Origin: Rubrobacter_A sp965214435
Lineage (GTDB): Bacteria; Actinomycetota; Rubrobacteria; Rubrobacterales; Rubrobacteraceae
NCBI GenBank assembly: GCA_965214435.1
Contig: OZ243960.1
Coordinates: 868,001 to 932,000 of the forward strand
Direction: 5' to 3'
DNA length: 64,000 bases
Shown: in pieces, positions 8,473 through 16,330 of the stretch
Numbering within the stretch: position 1 is the stretch's first letter
Layout of the letters: each line of letters opens with the position of its first letter
Notes under the pieces: generated by a model
The model's input: the letters and a program-made list of their open reading frames with translations, nothing else
Told to the model about the DNA's origin: nothing
The model's database searches: none
Position numbers and translations under genes: made by a program

Positions 8473-9087
8473 TCATTTTCGCGGCTTCCTGAGCATTGAC
8501 CAGAACCGGGGACCGTCTTTGGGCACGGCTCCCGCCTCTACCACCTCAAAGCCGTGCCTCTCGTAGAACGGCACGTTCCGCTCGTATTGCGTCTCCAGAT
8601 AGCACGGCGTCTCTCCGGCATCGGCCCGCGCGAGCACCGGCTCCAGAAGCGCCCCGCCGATCCCGCGTCCCTGGCTCGACGGCTCTACGCCGAGCACCAG
8701 CAGGTACCAGTGTCGCCCCGGTGCGCAGCGCTTGTGGGCCGCGTCCGCGTAGGCTCCAAAAGTTATGAGCCGGGAGAAGGCCGACGGCTTCACCTTTAGG
8801 GGCGCGGAGAGCATCCCGCTCCGGAGCATGTGCCAGGGGTTGGAGACCCGGGTCTTGCCGGGAGGCAGCCACGCGGCGACACCGTCCAGACCTTCCGTCG
8901 TATACACCTCGCCATAGGGCAAACAGTAGCGCACGGCGGAGCCTAGATACCAATCCAGCAGGTATGCCCGCTTCTCGTCCTCCGGGAACAGGTAGCGTGC
9001 CACCGGGTCATCCCGAAACGCCCGGGCGAGCGTCCCGCTCGCCGCTCGCACCCGCGGGTGTGTAAGATGGTCTACCTCCGTTTTCAC
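8473..9087 (-). CDS. GNAT family N-acetyltransferase
   Basis: A 204-residue protein from GTG 9087, preceded by AAAGGAG about eight bases upstream; the longer frame to 9132 lacks a better site. Motif A is LLVLGVEPSSQGRGIGGALL, with the canonical acetyl-CoA pyrophosphate loop Q-G-R-G-I-G, and motif B is NVPFYERHGFEVV. The N-terminal half (RAFRDDPVARYLFP) matches the subgroup often annotated near puromycin N-acetyltransferase-like proteins. The substrate is unknown. It lies between the membrane-protein pair and the DUF4188 gene, all on the minus strand, so a loose operon is possible. Confidence 0.85.
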   Translation of the reverse strand: MKTEVDHLTHPRVRAASGTLARAFRDDPVARYLFPEDEKRAYLLDWYLGSAVRYCLPYGEVYTTEGLDGVAAWLPPGKTRVSNPWHMLRSGMLSAPLKVKPSAFSRLITFGAYADAAHKRCAPGRHWYLLVLGVEPSSQGRGIGGALLEPVLARADAGETPCYLETQYERNVPFYERHGFEVVEAGAVPKDGPRFWSMLRKPRK

Positions 9088-9128
9088 CTGTAACTTCTCC
9101 TTTCGACGCTGGTAGCTGTAGGGCACGG

Positions 9129-9623
9129 TCAAACGGTCGGACCGGGAGTCTTTTCCCGGAGCCGGCGGCGGGCGGTCGCGCGGCGGCCGGTCGCCGGGAC
9201 GGGCCTTTTAGCTTTAGCCAGCCCGAAGGGCGGCATGTTCGCGTAGATAGCTTCGTACTGGCCCGGCTCTACCAGGTAGGTCTCGTGCCAGATGCCGACG
9301 CTCCCGTCCCCGCCGATACTCCGGTTAAAGCGCCGCCAGGCCGGCAGGTGCGGGGCGTCACGGTCTTTGGCGAAGCGTTCGAGGTCTTCAAAGGACCGCC
9401 AGTACTGGACCAGTGCGATGCCCGGCCAGTAGAAAAAGGTCTCCGCCCCGAGAAAACCTCTCTCCGGATTCCCGTACAGCTCCTTGAGCATCGGTCCCAT
9501 CGCGTAAGCCGTTGGGAGCCACTTTCCGACTTGCAGCGGACGGTTTATGCGCAGCCCGATCAGGAATACGACAAAGGGTTCTTCCACCTCCGCCGTAAAC
9601 CTCCCGTCCAGTACCTGAGTCAC
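9129..9623 (-). CDS. DUF4188 (monooxygenase-like) protein
   Basis: A 164-residue protein with the DUF4188 pattern: FVVFLIGLRINRP near the start, then KWLPTAYAMGPMLKEL, FFYWPGIALVQYWRSFEDLE, and WHETYLVEPGQYEAIYANMP. The fold is a ferredoxin-like dimeric alpha/beta barrel related to antibiotic biosynthesis monooxygenases and heme-binding chlorite dismutase relatives. A basic tail (RRATARRRLREK) follows residue 140. The biochemical role of DUF4188 proteins is not established. ATG 9623 has GGAG upstream, and the gene follows the ABC permease stop by only 24 bases, so read-through from that operon is likely. Confidence 0.8.
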   Translation of the reverse strand: MTQVLDGRFTAEVEEPFVVFLIGLRINRPLQVGKWLPTAYAMGPMLKELYGNPERGFLGAETFFYWPGIALVQYWRSFEDLERFAKDRDAPHLPAWRRFNRSIGGDGSVGIWHETYLVEPGQYEAIYANMPPFGLAKAKRPVPATGRRATARRRLREKTPGPTV

Positions 9624-9647
9624 GATGGTCTCCTTTCTCCGGCTTTC

Positions 9648-10433
9648 TCAGCCGAACCGTTTGATATCTTCGCGGCGGTAAGCCCAGACGGCGATTGCCA
9701 GGAACACCGTTCCGTACCCGGCGAGCCACAGCACGGATCGCGAGAGCGGGTCGGTGTTGGCCCCGACGGCGCTCCAGGCGAGCTCTGCGTAGCGGTAGGT
9801 CGGCAGGTAGGGCGCGATGTTCTGGACAAGGTCGGGCAGTCCTTCCAGTGGCAGGAATAGCCCGGAGGCGAACGAGATGGGCAGGAAGATAAGCTGTATA
9901 ACCGGGGCCGCCGAGGTCGGGCGCGCCAGGTAGCCGACGCCGAACCCGAGGAAGATAAACGGCAGCGAGCCGGCGAGCAGCCGGAACGTCAGGGTGGCCC
10001 AGTCGGAGAGGTCCTGCGTCACCCCGCCGGCTATCCGGGCAAAGGCGAAGAGGACGACGAGGGTAAGAAACGCGAAGGTCACGGCGGAGATGATCTTGGC
10101 CGCAAAGGATACCGCCGGCCTTAAAGGAGCGGCCCGCATGAGGAGGTCCATCTTCATGCCGCGCTCGGAGGCGACCCCGGCCCCGAAGGAGAAAAGCATC
10201 ACGCTGATCACGCCGTAGGCCCCGAATGAAGCCAGCAGATACCCGCCCGCGTTCGTGCCTGCGGTCTCGGCGTCCACGTTCGGCAACCCGAAGAACGCGA
10301 AGAAGATCGTCGGCAGCAGCAGGCTGGAGATCGTAAACCCCGGGTCCCGCCAGAGCTTTAGAAACTCGCTCCTGGTCTGCTGCGCGAGCATCGGCCACAG
10401 GGGAGCCAGCTCCTGGTCCTGATCTTTTTTCAT
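9648..10433 (-). CDS. ABC-2 type transporter permease
   Basis: A 261-residue membrane protein starting at ATG 10433, where ATGA overlaps the stop of the ATPase gene; the frame is open far upstream, but that part is only the shadow of the ATPase. Six hydrophobic segments are visible (for example FTISSLLLPTIFFAFFGLP, ISVMLFSFGAGVASE and LPFIFLGFGVGYLA), with the ABC-2 signature RGMKMDLLMRAAPLRP in the cytoplasmic loop and the conserved SFASGLFLPLEGLPDLVQNI near the end. It pairs with the upstream ATPase as an exporter of drug- or lipid-like compounds. PadR linkage through the divergent gene suggests inducible efflux. Confidence 0.88.
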   Translation of the reverse strand: MKKDQDQELAPLWPMLAQQTRSEFLKLWRDPGFTISSLLLPTIFFAFFGLPNVDAETAGTNAGGYLLASFGAYGVISVMLFSFGAGVASERGMKMDLLMRAAPLRPAVSFAAKIISAVTFAFLTLVVLFAFARIAGGVTQDLSDWATLTFRLLAGSLPFIFLGFGVGYLARPTSAAPVIQLIFLPISFASGLFLPLEGLPDLVQNIAPYLPTYRYAELAWSAVGANTDPLSRSVLWLAGYGTVFLAIAVWAYRREDIKRFG

Positions 10434-11320
10434 CCCGTACCACCGGTGATCTCCAGGAAAGCTTCTTCGAGGTCCGCGCCCACGACCTCCAGGTTCGATA
10501 CTTCGTAACCGGCCCCGAATACCTGGCGCAGCACCGCTTCCGGCTCGGGGCTCAGGAGGTCTACGGTGCGGCCGCTGACCTCCAACTGACTCGTGGAGAG
10601 GTCGTCCAAGAGTCCCGGCCGCAGCGGGGTATCGGTATCGAAGTGCATCCGCTTGCGGGCGACGCGGGACTTTATGGAGGCTGCGGTACCCTCGACGATC
10701 ACGGTCCCCTGGTCTATAACCACGATCCTGTCGGCCAGGGCGTCGGCTTCTTCCAGGTAGTGAGTAGTGAGTATGACGGTCTTGCCCGCCTCCACAGCGC
10801 CCCGGACCTGCGTCCAGAAGCTCCGGCGTGAGTCCACGTCTAGCCCGACGGTCGGCTCGTCCAGGAACAGGACTTCCGGGTTGCCGGAGATCGCTAGCGC
10901 GAAGTACAGCCGCTGGCGCTGCCCGCCGGAGAGCGACTTGACCAGTGCCCGCTGCTTCTCTCCGAGGTTGGCCTTTTCTATGATTTCGTCGGTCGGGAGC
11001 GGCCGGGGGTAGTAGCTCCGAAACAGGTCTATGACCTCCCGCACCCGCAGCTCGCCGGGTATCCCGGACTCCTGGAGCATCACCCCGATCTTCGACCGGA
11101 CCCGCGGGTCGCCGGGATGTGAGCCGAGCAGCCGGACCGTTCCCCGGGACGGCTTGCGGAGGCCGAGCATCACGCTGATCGCCGTGGTCTTTCCCGCCCC
11201 GTTCGGCCCGAGAAACGCCACGACCTCCCCGGCCGCAACCCGGAAGTCTAGCCCCGAAAGCGCCCGCAAAGCCCCGAAGTCTTTTACGATCCCCTCCATC
11301 TCGACGACCGGCGGGTTCAT
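10430..11320 (-). CDS. ABC transporter ATP-binding protein (drug-efflux type)
   Basis: A 296-residue ATPase. Walker A GPNGAGKT is at 38-45, the ABC signature LSGGQ at 130-134, Walker B VLFLDEPT around 150-157, and the H-loop is TTHYLEEADAL. A 70-residue C-terminal extension typical of DrrA/NatA-like efflux ATPases follows. It is coupled on both sides: its ATG overlaps the PPOX gene stop by four bases, and its own stop overlaps the permease start. This tight organisation makes the PPOX-ATPase-permease trio one operon. It energises export by the neighbouring permease. Confidence 0.93.
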   Translation of the reverse strand: MNPPVVEMEGIVKDFGALRALSGLDFRVAAGEVVAFLGPNGAGKTTAISVMLGLRKPSRGTVRLLGSHPGDPRVRSKIGVMLQESGIPGELRVREVIDLFRSYYPRPLPTDEIIEKANLGEKQRALVKSLSGGQRQRLYFALAISGNPEVLFLDEPTVGLDVDSRRSFWTQVRGAVEAGKTVILTTHYLEEADALADRIVVIDQGTVIVEGTAASIKSRVARKRMHFDTDTPLRPGLLDDLSTSQLEVSGRTVDLLSPEPEAVLRQVFGAGYEVSNLEVVGADLEEAFLEITGGTG

Positions 11321-12015
11321 AAGGTCCCGTATGACCCTGTAGTTTCCGCCGACCCCACAGGCTCCGCCTCCTCGACCGGCCGGACCTCCAGCGTAAGCTC
11401 CCCGACATCCGGCCGGAAAAGACCGATAAGCGCCAGCCCGAGCCGGTACTTCTCACGGAGAGCGCTCTCCGCTTTCTGGAAGTTTTCCCGGGCTTCGTCG
11501 TCCAGCGGCCGGCCGAGTCCTTCCACGCTTTCTCCGCGAGGCTTACCCCGGGAGTTGCACGGCGTCATTACCACCCGCGAGTGGTTCCGGATGCGCTTCA
11601 TCTTCCCCGACTCCGGCGGGGTGGTTACGTACACCCGGCCGTCCACGAGCGCGAACCACACCGGCGTGTCAACGCCTTCTCCGGAGCGCCGGAAGGTCCG
11701 CAGGTTGATAAACTGGTGTCCTTCCAGAGCCTCGAACGGCTGCGGGCCGCGCCGCTCTTCGGTGACGACCAACTCCCCGACTCGCAACCGCCTCACTTCC
11801 AGTTCATCTATCGAGAGCCGCCCGAACGCCCCGCGCTTTACAGCCAGACGCCTTATCGCCAGCGCCCCGATAGCCACCGCTCCGGCGGACAACGCCCCGA
11901 CCCCCACAAACGCCAGCGCGGTCGCCACCCGCGCGGTCGCAACTTGCGCACTCGCAGATTGTCCTGTGGTAGCTCCGCCCGTCTCCGGACGTATCCCGGT
12001 TAGCCGTCTTTTCAT
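11317..12015 (-). CDS. Membrane-anchored PPOX-class F420-dependent oxidoreductase-like protein
   Basis: A 232-residue protein with an unusual architecture. A hydrophobic, Ala/Gly-rich segment at about 29-52 (VATALAFVGVGALSAGAVAIG) is followed by a linker and then a split-barrel flavin/F420 domain at about 96-232. The PPOX pattern is clear: FINLRTFRRSGEGVDTPVWF, then VYVTTPPESGKMKRIRNHSR and VVMTPCNSRGKPRGE. Such domains reduce small substrates with F420H2 or FMN. It is the first gene of the ABC operon and is coupled to the ATPase by an ATGA overlap. GGAGG precedes the ATG. Whether it modifies the exported compound is inference. Confidence 0.82.
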   Translation of the reverse strand: MKRRLTGIRPETGGATTGQSASAQVATARVATALAFVGVGALSAGAVAIGALAIRRLAVKRGAFGRLSIDELEVRRLRVGELVVTEERRGPQPFEALEGHQFINLRTFRRSGEGVDTPVWFALVDGRVYVTTPPESGKMKRIRNHSRVVMTPCNSRGKPRGESVEGLGRPLDDEARENFQKAESALREKYRLGLALIGLFRPDVGELTLEVRPVEEAEPVGSAETTGSYGTL

Positions 12016-12163
12016 CTTGCGCCTCCTTTCCTGGACTCGTCGCTATAGAGCTTACTCCGTACTGAAATTAGGCGACCGCCCGTAGCGGTCACTCGACGGT
12101 TGCGTAACGCCACCTCTCCTCCAGCCATCACCCTCCTCCTTCCGATCCTCATCCCCGCTTTAA

Positions 12164-12180
12164 TATGTCAAACTCGTCAT
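12164..12180. promoter_or_regulatory. Imperfect PadR-like operator half-site pair
   Basis: TATGTCAAACTCGTCAT lies between the divergent PPOX-ABC operon and padR. It repeats the left half ATGTC of the better palindrome 43 bases away and has an imperfect right half, GTCAT instead of GACAT. Two such sites would suit co-operative binding of PadR dimers, but this second site is weak on its own. Confidence 0.4.
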
Positions 12181-12206
12181 ATGTAACGTTAGGGTAAACG
12201 CGGTAG

Positions 12207-12224
12207 TATGTCAATAAAGACATA
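12207..12224. promoter_or_regulatory. PadR-type operator palindrome
   Basis: TATGTCAATAAAGACATA is an 18-base palindrome with perfect six-base arms. It contains the ATGT-N8-ACAT pattern known for PadR regulators. It ends 20 bases before the padR start codon and lies in the only region shared with the divergent PPOX-ABC operon, so it is the likely site of autoregulation and of control of the efflux operon. Confidence 0.65.
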
Positions 12225-12244
12225 TAAAATTTCTGAGAGGAGGC

Positions 12245-12823
12245 GTGGTCATCCGGAAGAGCGGGAAGGTTTCGGTGCTCGGATATGCGTTGCTCGGGCT
12301 TCTGGCACGGGAGTCGTTGACGGGGTACGGGTTGACGGCTTTGATGCGGGAGAGGATCGGGTTTTTCTGGGGGGCGGGGCACAGCCAGGTGTATCCGGAG
12401 CTCGCGCGGCTGGAGGAGAACGGGCTGGTCGAGCACCGGCTCGTCGAGCAGTCGGGCCGGCCGGACAAGAAGGTCTATACGGTAACCGACGCCGGTTTCG
12501 AGGCACTGCGGGAGTGGGTGACGGCCCCGGCGGCCCCGCGGCCGGCGCGGGACGAGTTGACGCTCAAGGCTTACTCGCTGTGGGTCGCCGGACCCGGAGG
12601 AGCGGAGCTTTTCCGGGAGGAGGAAAAGCAGCACCGGGAGCGGTTAGCGGAGTACAAGGGTCTGCGGGCCTGGATGGAAGAGGAGTGGAAAGATAAGCTC
12701 CAGCGGCCCGACTCGCAGGAGTTCGCCAGCTACGCCGCGCTGCGGAGGGGGCTCGGATACGAGAAAGAGTACGCTGAGTGGTGCCGGTGGGTGGCGAAGG
12801 CTCTGGAGAACGGTAACGGGTAA
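12245..12823 (+). CDS. PadR family transcriptional regulator
   Basis: A 192-residue PadR protein with an N-terminal winged helix: VLGYALLGLLARESLTGYGL, then HSQVYPELARLEENGLVEHR and KKVYTVTDAGFEALREWV. A C-terminal helical dimerisation domain of about 90 residues follows. PadR repressors sense hydrophobic or phenolic ligands and often control ABC efflux pumps. The start is uncertain: GTG 12245 has GGAGG only one base away, and GTG 12272 (VLGYALLG) is a good alternative. It is divergent from the PPOX-ABC operon, and the palindrome between them supports local control. Confidence 0.88.
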   Translation: MVIRKSGKVSVLGYALLGLLARESLTGYGLTALMRERIGFFWGAGHSQVYPELARLEENGLVEHRLVEQSGRPDKKVYTVTDAGFEALREWVTAPAAPRPARDELTLKAYSLWVAGPGGAELFREEEKQHRERLAEYKGLRAWMEEEWKDKLQRPDSQEFASYAALRRGLGYEKEYAEWCRWVAKALENGNG

Positions 12824-12900
12824 CACTGCCGGTGGCGCGGGGTAAATTACAATCCTCTCTCGTACCGGAGACACAAAAGCGCGGGAGCGGGAGGAGGAAC

Positions 12901-14076
12901 GTGGAGCTACGCGGGTTCAGGGAAAAAGACCGGGGGCCACTGGCCCGGATGGCGGCGGCCGCGCTCGGCGGCAGCGCCGGGGAGTGGGAGGAACGCTACA
13001 CGCCGGGGGCCGACCCGGACCCGCGGCTAGACCTCGACCGGGTATACGTGGTCGAGGAAGATGAGGAAGTCCGGGCGATGGCGGCCGTACTGCCGCTGGA
13101 AACGTTTGTGGACGGCGAGCCGGTCTCCATGGGCGGCATAGCGGACGTCGCGACCCACCCGGCCTACCGGCGCCGGGGTTACGCCGGGGAGCTTATGCGG
13201 GCTACGCTGCGGGGAATGCGCGAAGACGGAGTTCACCTCTCGATGCTCATGCCCTTTGCCCACGCTTACTACCGCCGCTACGGGTGGGAACTCGCTACCG
13301 AAGCCGTAAGCTACACCGTCAACCCTGCAGAGTTACCGGCGAGCGGCGAGCAGCGGCGATTGCGAGCCTACCGCGAGGACGACCTGCCGCGCCTGATGGC
13401 GTTGCTGGAAAAAGAAGCCTCCGGGTATCCGGTCTCCGTGCGGCGGGGGGAGGGCCGGTGGGAGCAGGTACTATCGCGGGAGGGGACCGGAGTAGCCGTC
13501 TACGACCGGGACGGCGTCGAAGGGTACGTCTTGTATCGGCAGTCCACGGATTGGAGCCGGACGCCGCCGCGGAGTCTCACGCTGTCGGAGGTCGTCGCCG
13601 CGACCCCGGAGGCCCGGGAGGCGCTGCTATCTTTCGCCGCCGCCTACGACCCACAGGTTTTTGAGGTCCGGTACAAGACCCCACGCGGGGAGTTGCTGCA
13701 CCCGTACCTGGACAACGCCTACGTCGAGGCGAAGGTATCGCCGGAGATGATGTTGCGGCTCGTGGACGTGGAGGGTGCTCTCGGCTTTCTCGACCGGAAG
13801 TTAGAAGAGCCGCTGGTTTTGGAGGTCGCGGACGACACGGTCCCGGAAAACGCCGGGGTTTACACCGTCGGGGACGGCGTGACGCGGGGTGCTGAAGGCG
13901 CGGAGAAAGTCTCGGTAGATGTGCGGCAGCTCGCCCAACTGTATGCCGGGTATCTACCGGCCCGCTGGCTCCTCCGGCGCGGGCTGGTCCGGCCCGGTTC
14001 GCCGCGGGCGTTCGAACTACTGGAGAGGTTATTTCCGGCCGGCGACCCGTGGGTTTTTCCGCTGGACCACTTCTAA
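12901..14076 (+). CDS. Eis-like GNAT acetyltransferase with sterol-carrier-type C-terminal domain
   Basis: A 391-residue protein from GTG 12901, which follows GGGAGGAGG; the frame is open to 12832. The first GNAT domain carries the acetyl-CoA motif VATHPAYRRRGYAGELMRA at about 83-101, and AHAYYRRYGWELA follows. A second, degenerate GNAT-like domain (about 150-270) and an SCP2-like C-terminal domain (about 290-391) complete the Eis architecture. Eis-group enzymes acetylate multiple amines of aminoglycosides or lysine side chains. The protein ends in Phe, as in Eis, where the terminal carboxylate is reported to act as catalytic base. It lies 77 bases after padR; the substrate is unknown. Confidence 0.85.
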   Translation: MELRGFREKDRGPLARMAAAALGGSAGEWEERYTPGADPDPRLDLDRVYVVEEDEEVRAMAAVLPLETFVDGEPVSMGGIADVATHPAYRRRGYAGELMRATLRGMREDGVHLSMLMPFAHAYYRRYGWELATEAVSYTVNPAELPASGEQRRLRAYREDDLPRLMALLEKEASGYPVSVRRGEGRWEQVLSREGTGVAVYDRDGVEGYVLYRQSTDWSRTPPRSLTLSEVVAATPEAREALLSFAAAYDPQVFEVRYKTPRGELLHPYLDNAYVEAKVSPEMMLRLVDVEGALGFLDRKLEEPLVLEVADDTVPENAGVYTVGDGVTRGAEGAEKVSVDVRQLAQLYAGYLPARWLLRRGLVRPGSPRAFELLERLFPAGDPWVFPLDHF

Positions 14077-14221
14077 AGTTTCTTAGAAAGCTTATGGTCA
14101 CCGGGGGTCAAAACTCATCGTAGAGAAGGTGTAAACTTTGCTACGTTATCTAAATAGTCTGAAAACAGGCGTCTGGCAGTAGAGTTTACAAAAATAGGCG
14201 CGAGGATCCGGGAGGTCCGGT

Positions 14222-14368
14222 ATGAAGTTTGTAGAGTGGTCGTCGAACAAGATCGAGGCCGGCGCGAGGGCGATATTCAAGAGCCCCGTTTTGCTAATAG
14301 GTGGCATAATAGTGATGGCCGTGCTAAAGGCGATCATCAGCCCCAGCCCCGGGGGACTGGACGACTAG
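14222..14368 (+). CDS. Tiny single-pass membrane protein (VEW-NKIE family, copy 1)
   Basis: A 48-residue ORF with GGGAGG seven bases before ATG. The N-terminus MKFVEWSSNKIEAGARAIF is amphipathic and is followed by SPVLLIGGIIVMAVLKAII, a likely membrane helix, and an acidic tail ending in LDD. A second gene at 49152-49283 encodes a protein with the same plan (VEW, then NKIE, then AR, SP, a hydrophobic helix and an acidic end). The shared pattern between two distant loci supports both as real genes. Function is unknown; single-pass peptides of this type often regulate or stabilise membrane complexes. Confidence 0.65.
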   Translation: MKFVEWSSNKIEAGARAIFKSPVLLIGGIIVMAVLKAIISPSPGGLDD

Positions 14369-14465
14369 CACGGTAGTCCTCTGAGGCAGGTTCCGGTGAG
14401 ACGCCCGACCGCCGGTTCGTGGCTCGGGGCAATATAATGGACTTCTTTAGCTAGAGGGAGGTTCC

Positions 14466-15467
14466 ATGAAGACCACGGGTACGGTAGGGTACGCGGCGAT
14501 GTTTGAGCAGTTCCACCCGACGGATCTGCTCGGGTGGTGTAAGCAGGCCGAAGAGTCGGGTTTTACGTCGGTAATGGCCTCGGACCACTTCCATCCCTGG
14601 ACCCCGGAGCAGGGTGAGAGCGCTTTCGTGTGGAGCTGGCTCGGGGCGCTCGGGGCGACAACGAACCTCCGGTTCGGGACCGGCGTCACGCCGCCGGGCT
14701 TCCGGTACCACCCGGCGATTATCGCCCAGGCGGCGGCTACTCTGGAGGCGATGTACCCCGGCCGGTTCTGGCTCGGGCTCGGGGCGGGAGAGGCGTTAAA
14801 TGAGCACGTCGTCGGCGAGTACTGGCCGGAGGCCCCGACGCGCCTGCGCATTCTGATGGAGTCTATCGAGGTCATACGTAAGCTGTTTAGCGGCAAGGTC
14901 GTAAAGTACGCCGGGGAGCACATAAAGCTAGAAAGTGCGAAGCTCTACACGATGCCTGAGACTCCGCCGCCGGTTTATGTGGCTACCGCGGGGCCGCTCC
15001 AGAGCCGGAGGACCGGCGAGTTCTGCGACGGGATCATTACCGTGGGTGCGCCGGACGAGAAGATCCAGATGCTCATGGAGAAGTTCGAGGAGGGGGCGCG
15101 CCGGGGAGACAAAGACCCGTCCGAGATGCCGCGCATGATCCAGCTCCACGTCTCCTACGCCAATAGCCAGCAAGAAGCCGAAGAGCAGGCCGTAAAAGAG
15201 TGGCCCAACGGCGGGATGCCGTTCCCCAAAGCCGATATTAGGAATCCGGAAGACTTCGCGGCGATGGCCCAGCAGGTAACCGCCGAGAACTTCAAGAACC
15301 GGGTATTAATGAGCGCCGACATAGATGAGCACCTGGAGCACATCCAGCACTACGTAGACCTCGGGTTCGACGAAGTCTATGTCCACAACGTCGGTCGCAA
15401 CCAGGAAGAGTTTATAAGGGCGTACGGAGAGCGGGTGATCCCGAAACTCCGGTGGTCAGAGAGTTAA
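14466..15467 (+). CDS. LLM-class F420-dependent oxidoreductase (FGD-like)
   Basis: A 333-residue TIM-barrel flavin/F420 enzyme of the luciferase-like group. It matches the F420-dependent glucose-6-phosphate dehydrogenase-related family: GYAAMFEQFHP at the N-terminus, ASDHFHPW (about 40-47), FGTGVTPPGFRYHPAIIAQA and LGLGAGEALNEHVVG. F420 is bound with the 5-deazaflavin in the barrel. The true substrate (glucose 6-phosphate, an alcohol or another compound) cannot be decided from sequence; no sugar gene is adjacent, although the pentose phosphate operon at 27-34 kb has its own NADP enzyme. GAGGGAGG precedes the ATG. It stands alone downstream of the 48-residue gene. Confidence 0.88.
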   Translation: MKTTGTVGYAAMFEQFHPTDLLGWCKQAEESGFTSVMASDHFHPWTPEQGESAFVWSWLGALGATTNLRFGTGVTPPGFRYHPAIIAQAAATLEAMYPGRFWLGLGAGEALNEHVVGEYWPEAPTRLRILMESIEVIRKLFSGKVVKYAGEHIKLESAKLYTMPETPPPVYVATAGPLQSRRTGEFCDGIITVGAPDEKIQMLMEKFEEGARRGDKDPSEMPRMIQLHVSYANSQQEAEEQAVKEWPNGGMPFPKADIRNPEDFAAMAQQVTAENFKNRVLMSADIDEHLEHIQHYVDLGFDEVYVHNVGRNQEEFIRAYGERVIPKLRWSES

Positions 15468-15497
15468 TCTCCACGGCCGGGTAGAACTTGGAAGTTT

Positions 15498-15713
15498 GTG
15501 GACTGGCGGGAACGCATACACTCGGACCCCGAAATTTTGTCCGGTAAGCCGTTTATAAAAGGGACGCGGCTCTCGGCAGGTTTCTTACTGAAACTCCTCG
15601 CCAACGAGTGGAGCGAGGAGTAAATCTCCCACAGCTCTTTGGCCTCGCCTATCATTTGCTGAGGGAGGTATTCTCCTTCGCGGCTGAAAACGCAACCTGC
15701 GAAACGAACACGT
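15498..15713 (+). pseudogene. DUF433 antitoxin-like gene, broken
   Basis: The frame from GTG 15498 gives 41 residues (RIHSDPEILSGKPFIKGTRL, then a leucine helix ending NEWSEE) before TAA 15621-15623. This is the typical N-terminal half of DUF433 winged-helix antitoxins. After the stop, a shifted frame gives LREVFSFAAEN, which resembles the usual C-terminal helix. The gene is therefore a relic with at least one stop and one frameshift. No PIN- or DUF5615-type toxin partner follows, so a former toxin-antitoxin pair has probably decayed. Confidence 0.55.
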
Positions 15714-15776
15714 AGGGCGAGAAGCTGGAGCGGGAAAGGGATTGGGAAGACAGCATAGTCCCCGTACCATAGAAGC

Positions 15777-16259
15777 GTGATCGATCCCTCCTTCGTCCGA
15801 GACGTTGAGAAGCTCGTGTATGAGCGTGCCCCGGACTGGACGGTCAGTGTTGACGAGTACGAGCGCGCGCAGGGTCTAAGGGTGAGCCGTGCGGAGATCT
15901 CGCACCCCTTGAGCGACGGCTTTATTATCTCTGGAGGTTACTTTGGCCCGCTCACCCTGGGAATGGTGGAGTGTTGGCTCTCTGACGGCGCCGTAGCATG
16001 GCACGTGGAGCTTCTCTCGGGGGTTCCGGAACCTGAGAACCCGGAGACCGTACGCTCGGTCCTCCGCTACGCGGAGATGTTCGCCTGGACGAACCTGGAG
16101 GTCCAGGCGGTGGCGGGTGTGCTCGTTGATGCTGGAGTAGTCTCGGATAAAGAGTACGACTGGCTGCGCAGCACGGTCGGCCGGGGCGCGCCAGACCTCC
16201 CAAGACCTAACCCGCAACCCCTAGTGGGCCGCGAATACCGGTACAGGACTGGTGGATGA
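15777..16259 (+). CDS. Hypothetical soluble protein
   Basis: A 160-residue protein from GTG 15777. No signal or membrane segment is seen. It is rich in aromatic and acidic residues (YERAPDWTVSVDEYERAQG, GFIISGGYFGPLTLGMVECW) and ends with a Pro/Arg-rich tail. The mixed strand-helix pattern suggests a small alpha/beta fold. I do not recognise the family. It lies just upstream of the transposon, and its stop is 31 bases before the remnant of the interrupted DUF418-like gene on the opposite strand. Confidence 0.55.
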   Translation: MIDPSFVRDVEKLVYERAPDWTVSVDEYERAQGLRVSRAEISHPLSDGFIISGGYFGPLTLGMVECWLSDGAVAWHVELLSGVPEPENPETVRSVLRYAEMFAWTNLEVQAVAGVLVDAGVVSDKEYDWLRSTVGRGAPDLPRPNPQPLVGREYRYRTGG

Positions 16260-16321
16260 GTGACCTCGGATTGAGGGCGCTCGCCAGGGTTCACCTTACT
16301 TCGAGGTTGGAAATCAAGATG

Positions 16322-16330
16322 TCCAGGATC
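16322..16330. repeat. Left target-site duplication TCCAGGATC
   Basis: Nine bases directly outside the left inverted repeat. The same nine bases occur directly outside the right repeat at 18901-18909. Matching direct repeats exactly abutting the inverted-repeat ends are the mark of transposon insertion. Confidence 0.85.

Noticed and set aside
9388..11456. Very long minus-strand frames running through the ABC operon
   Set aside because: They are alternative frames of the high-GC ATPase and permease genes; the parts outside the real genes are Arg/Gly-rich with no domains.
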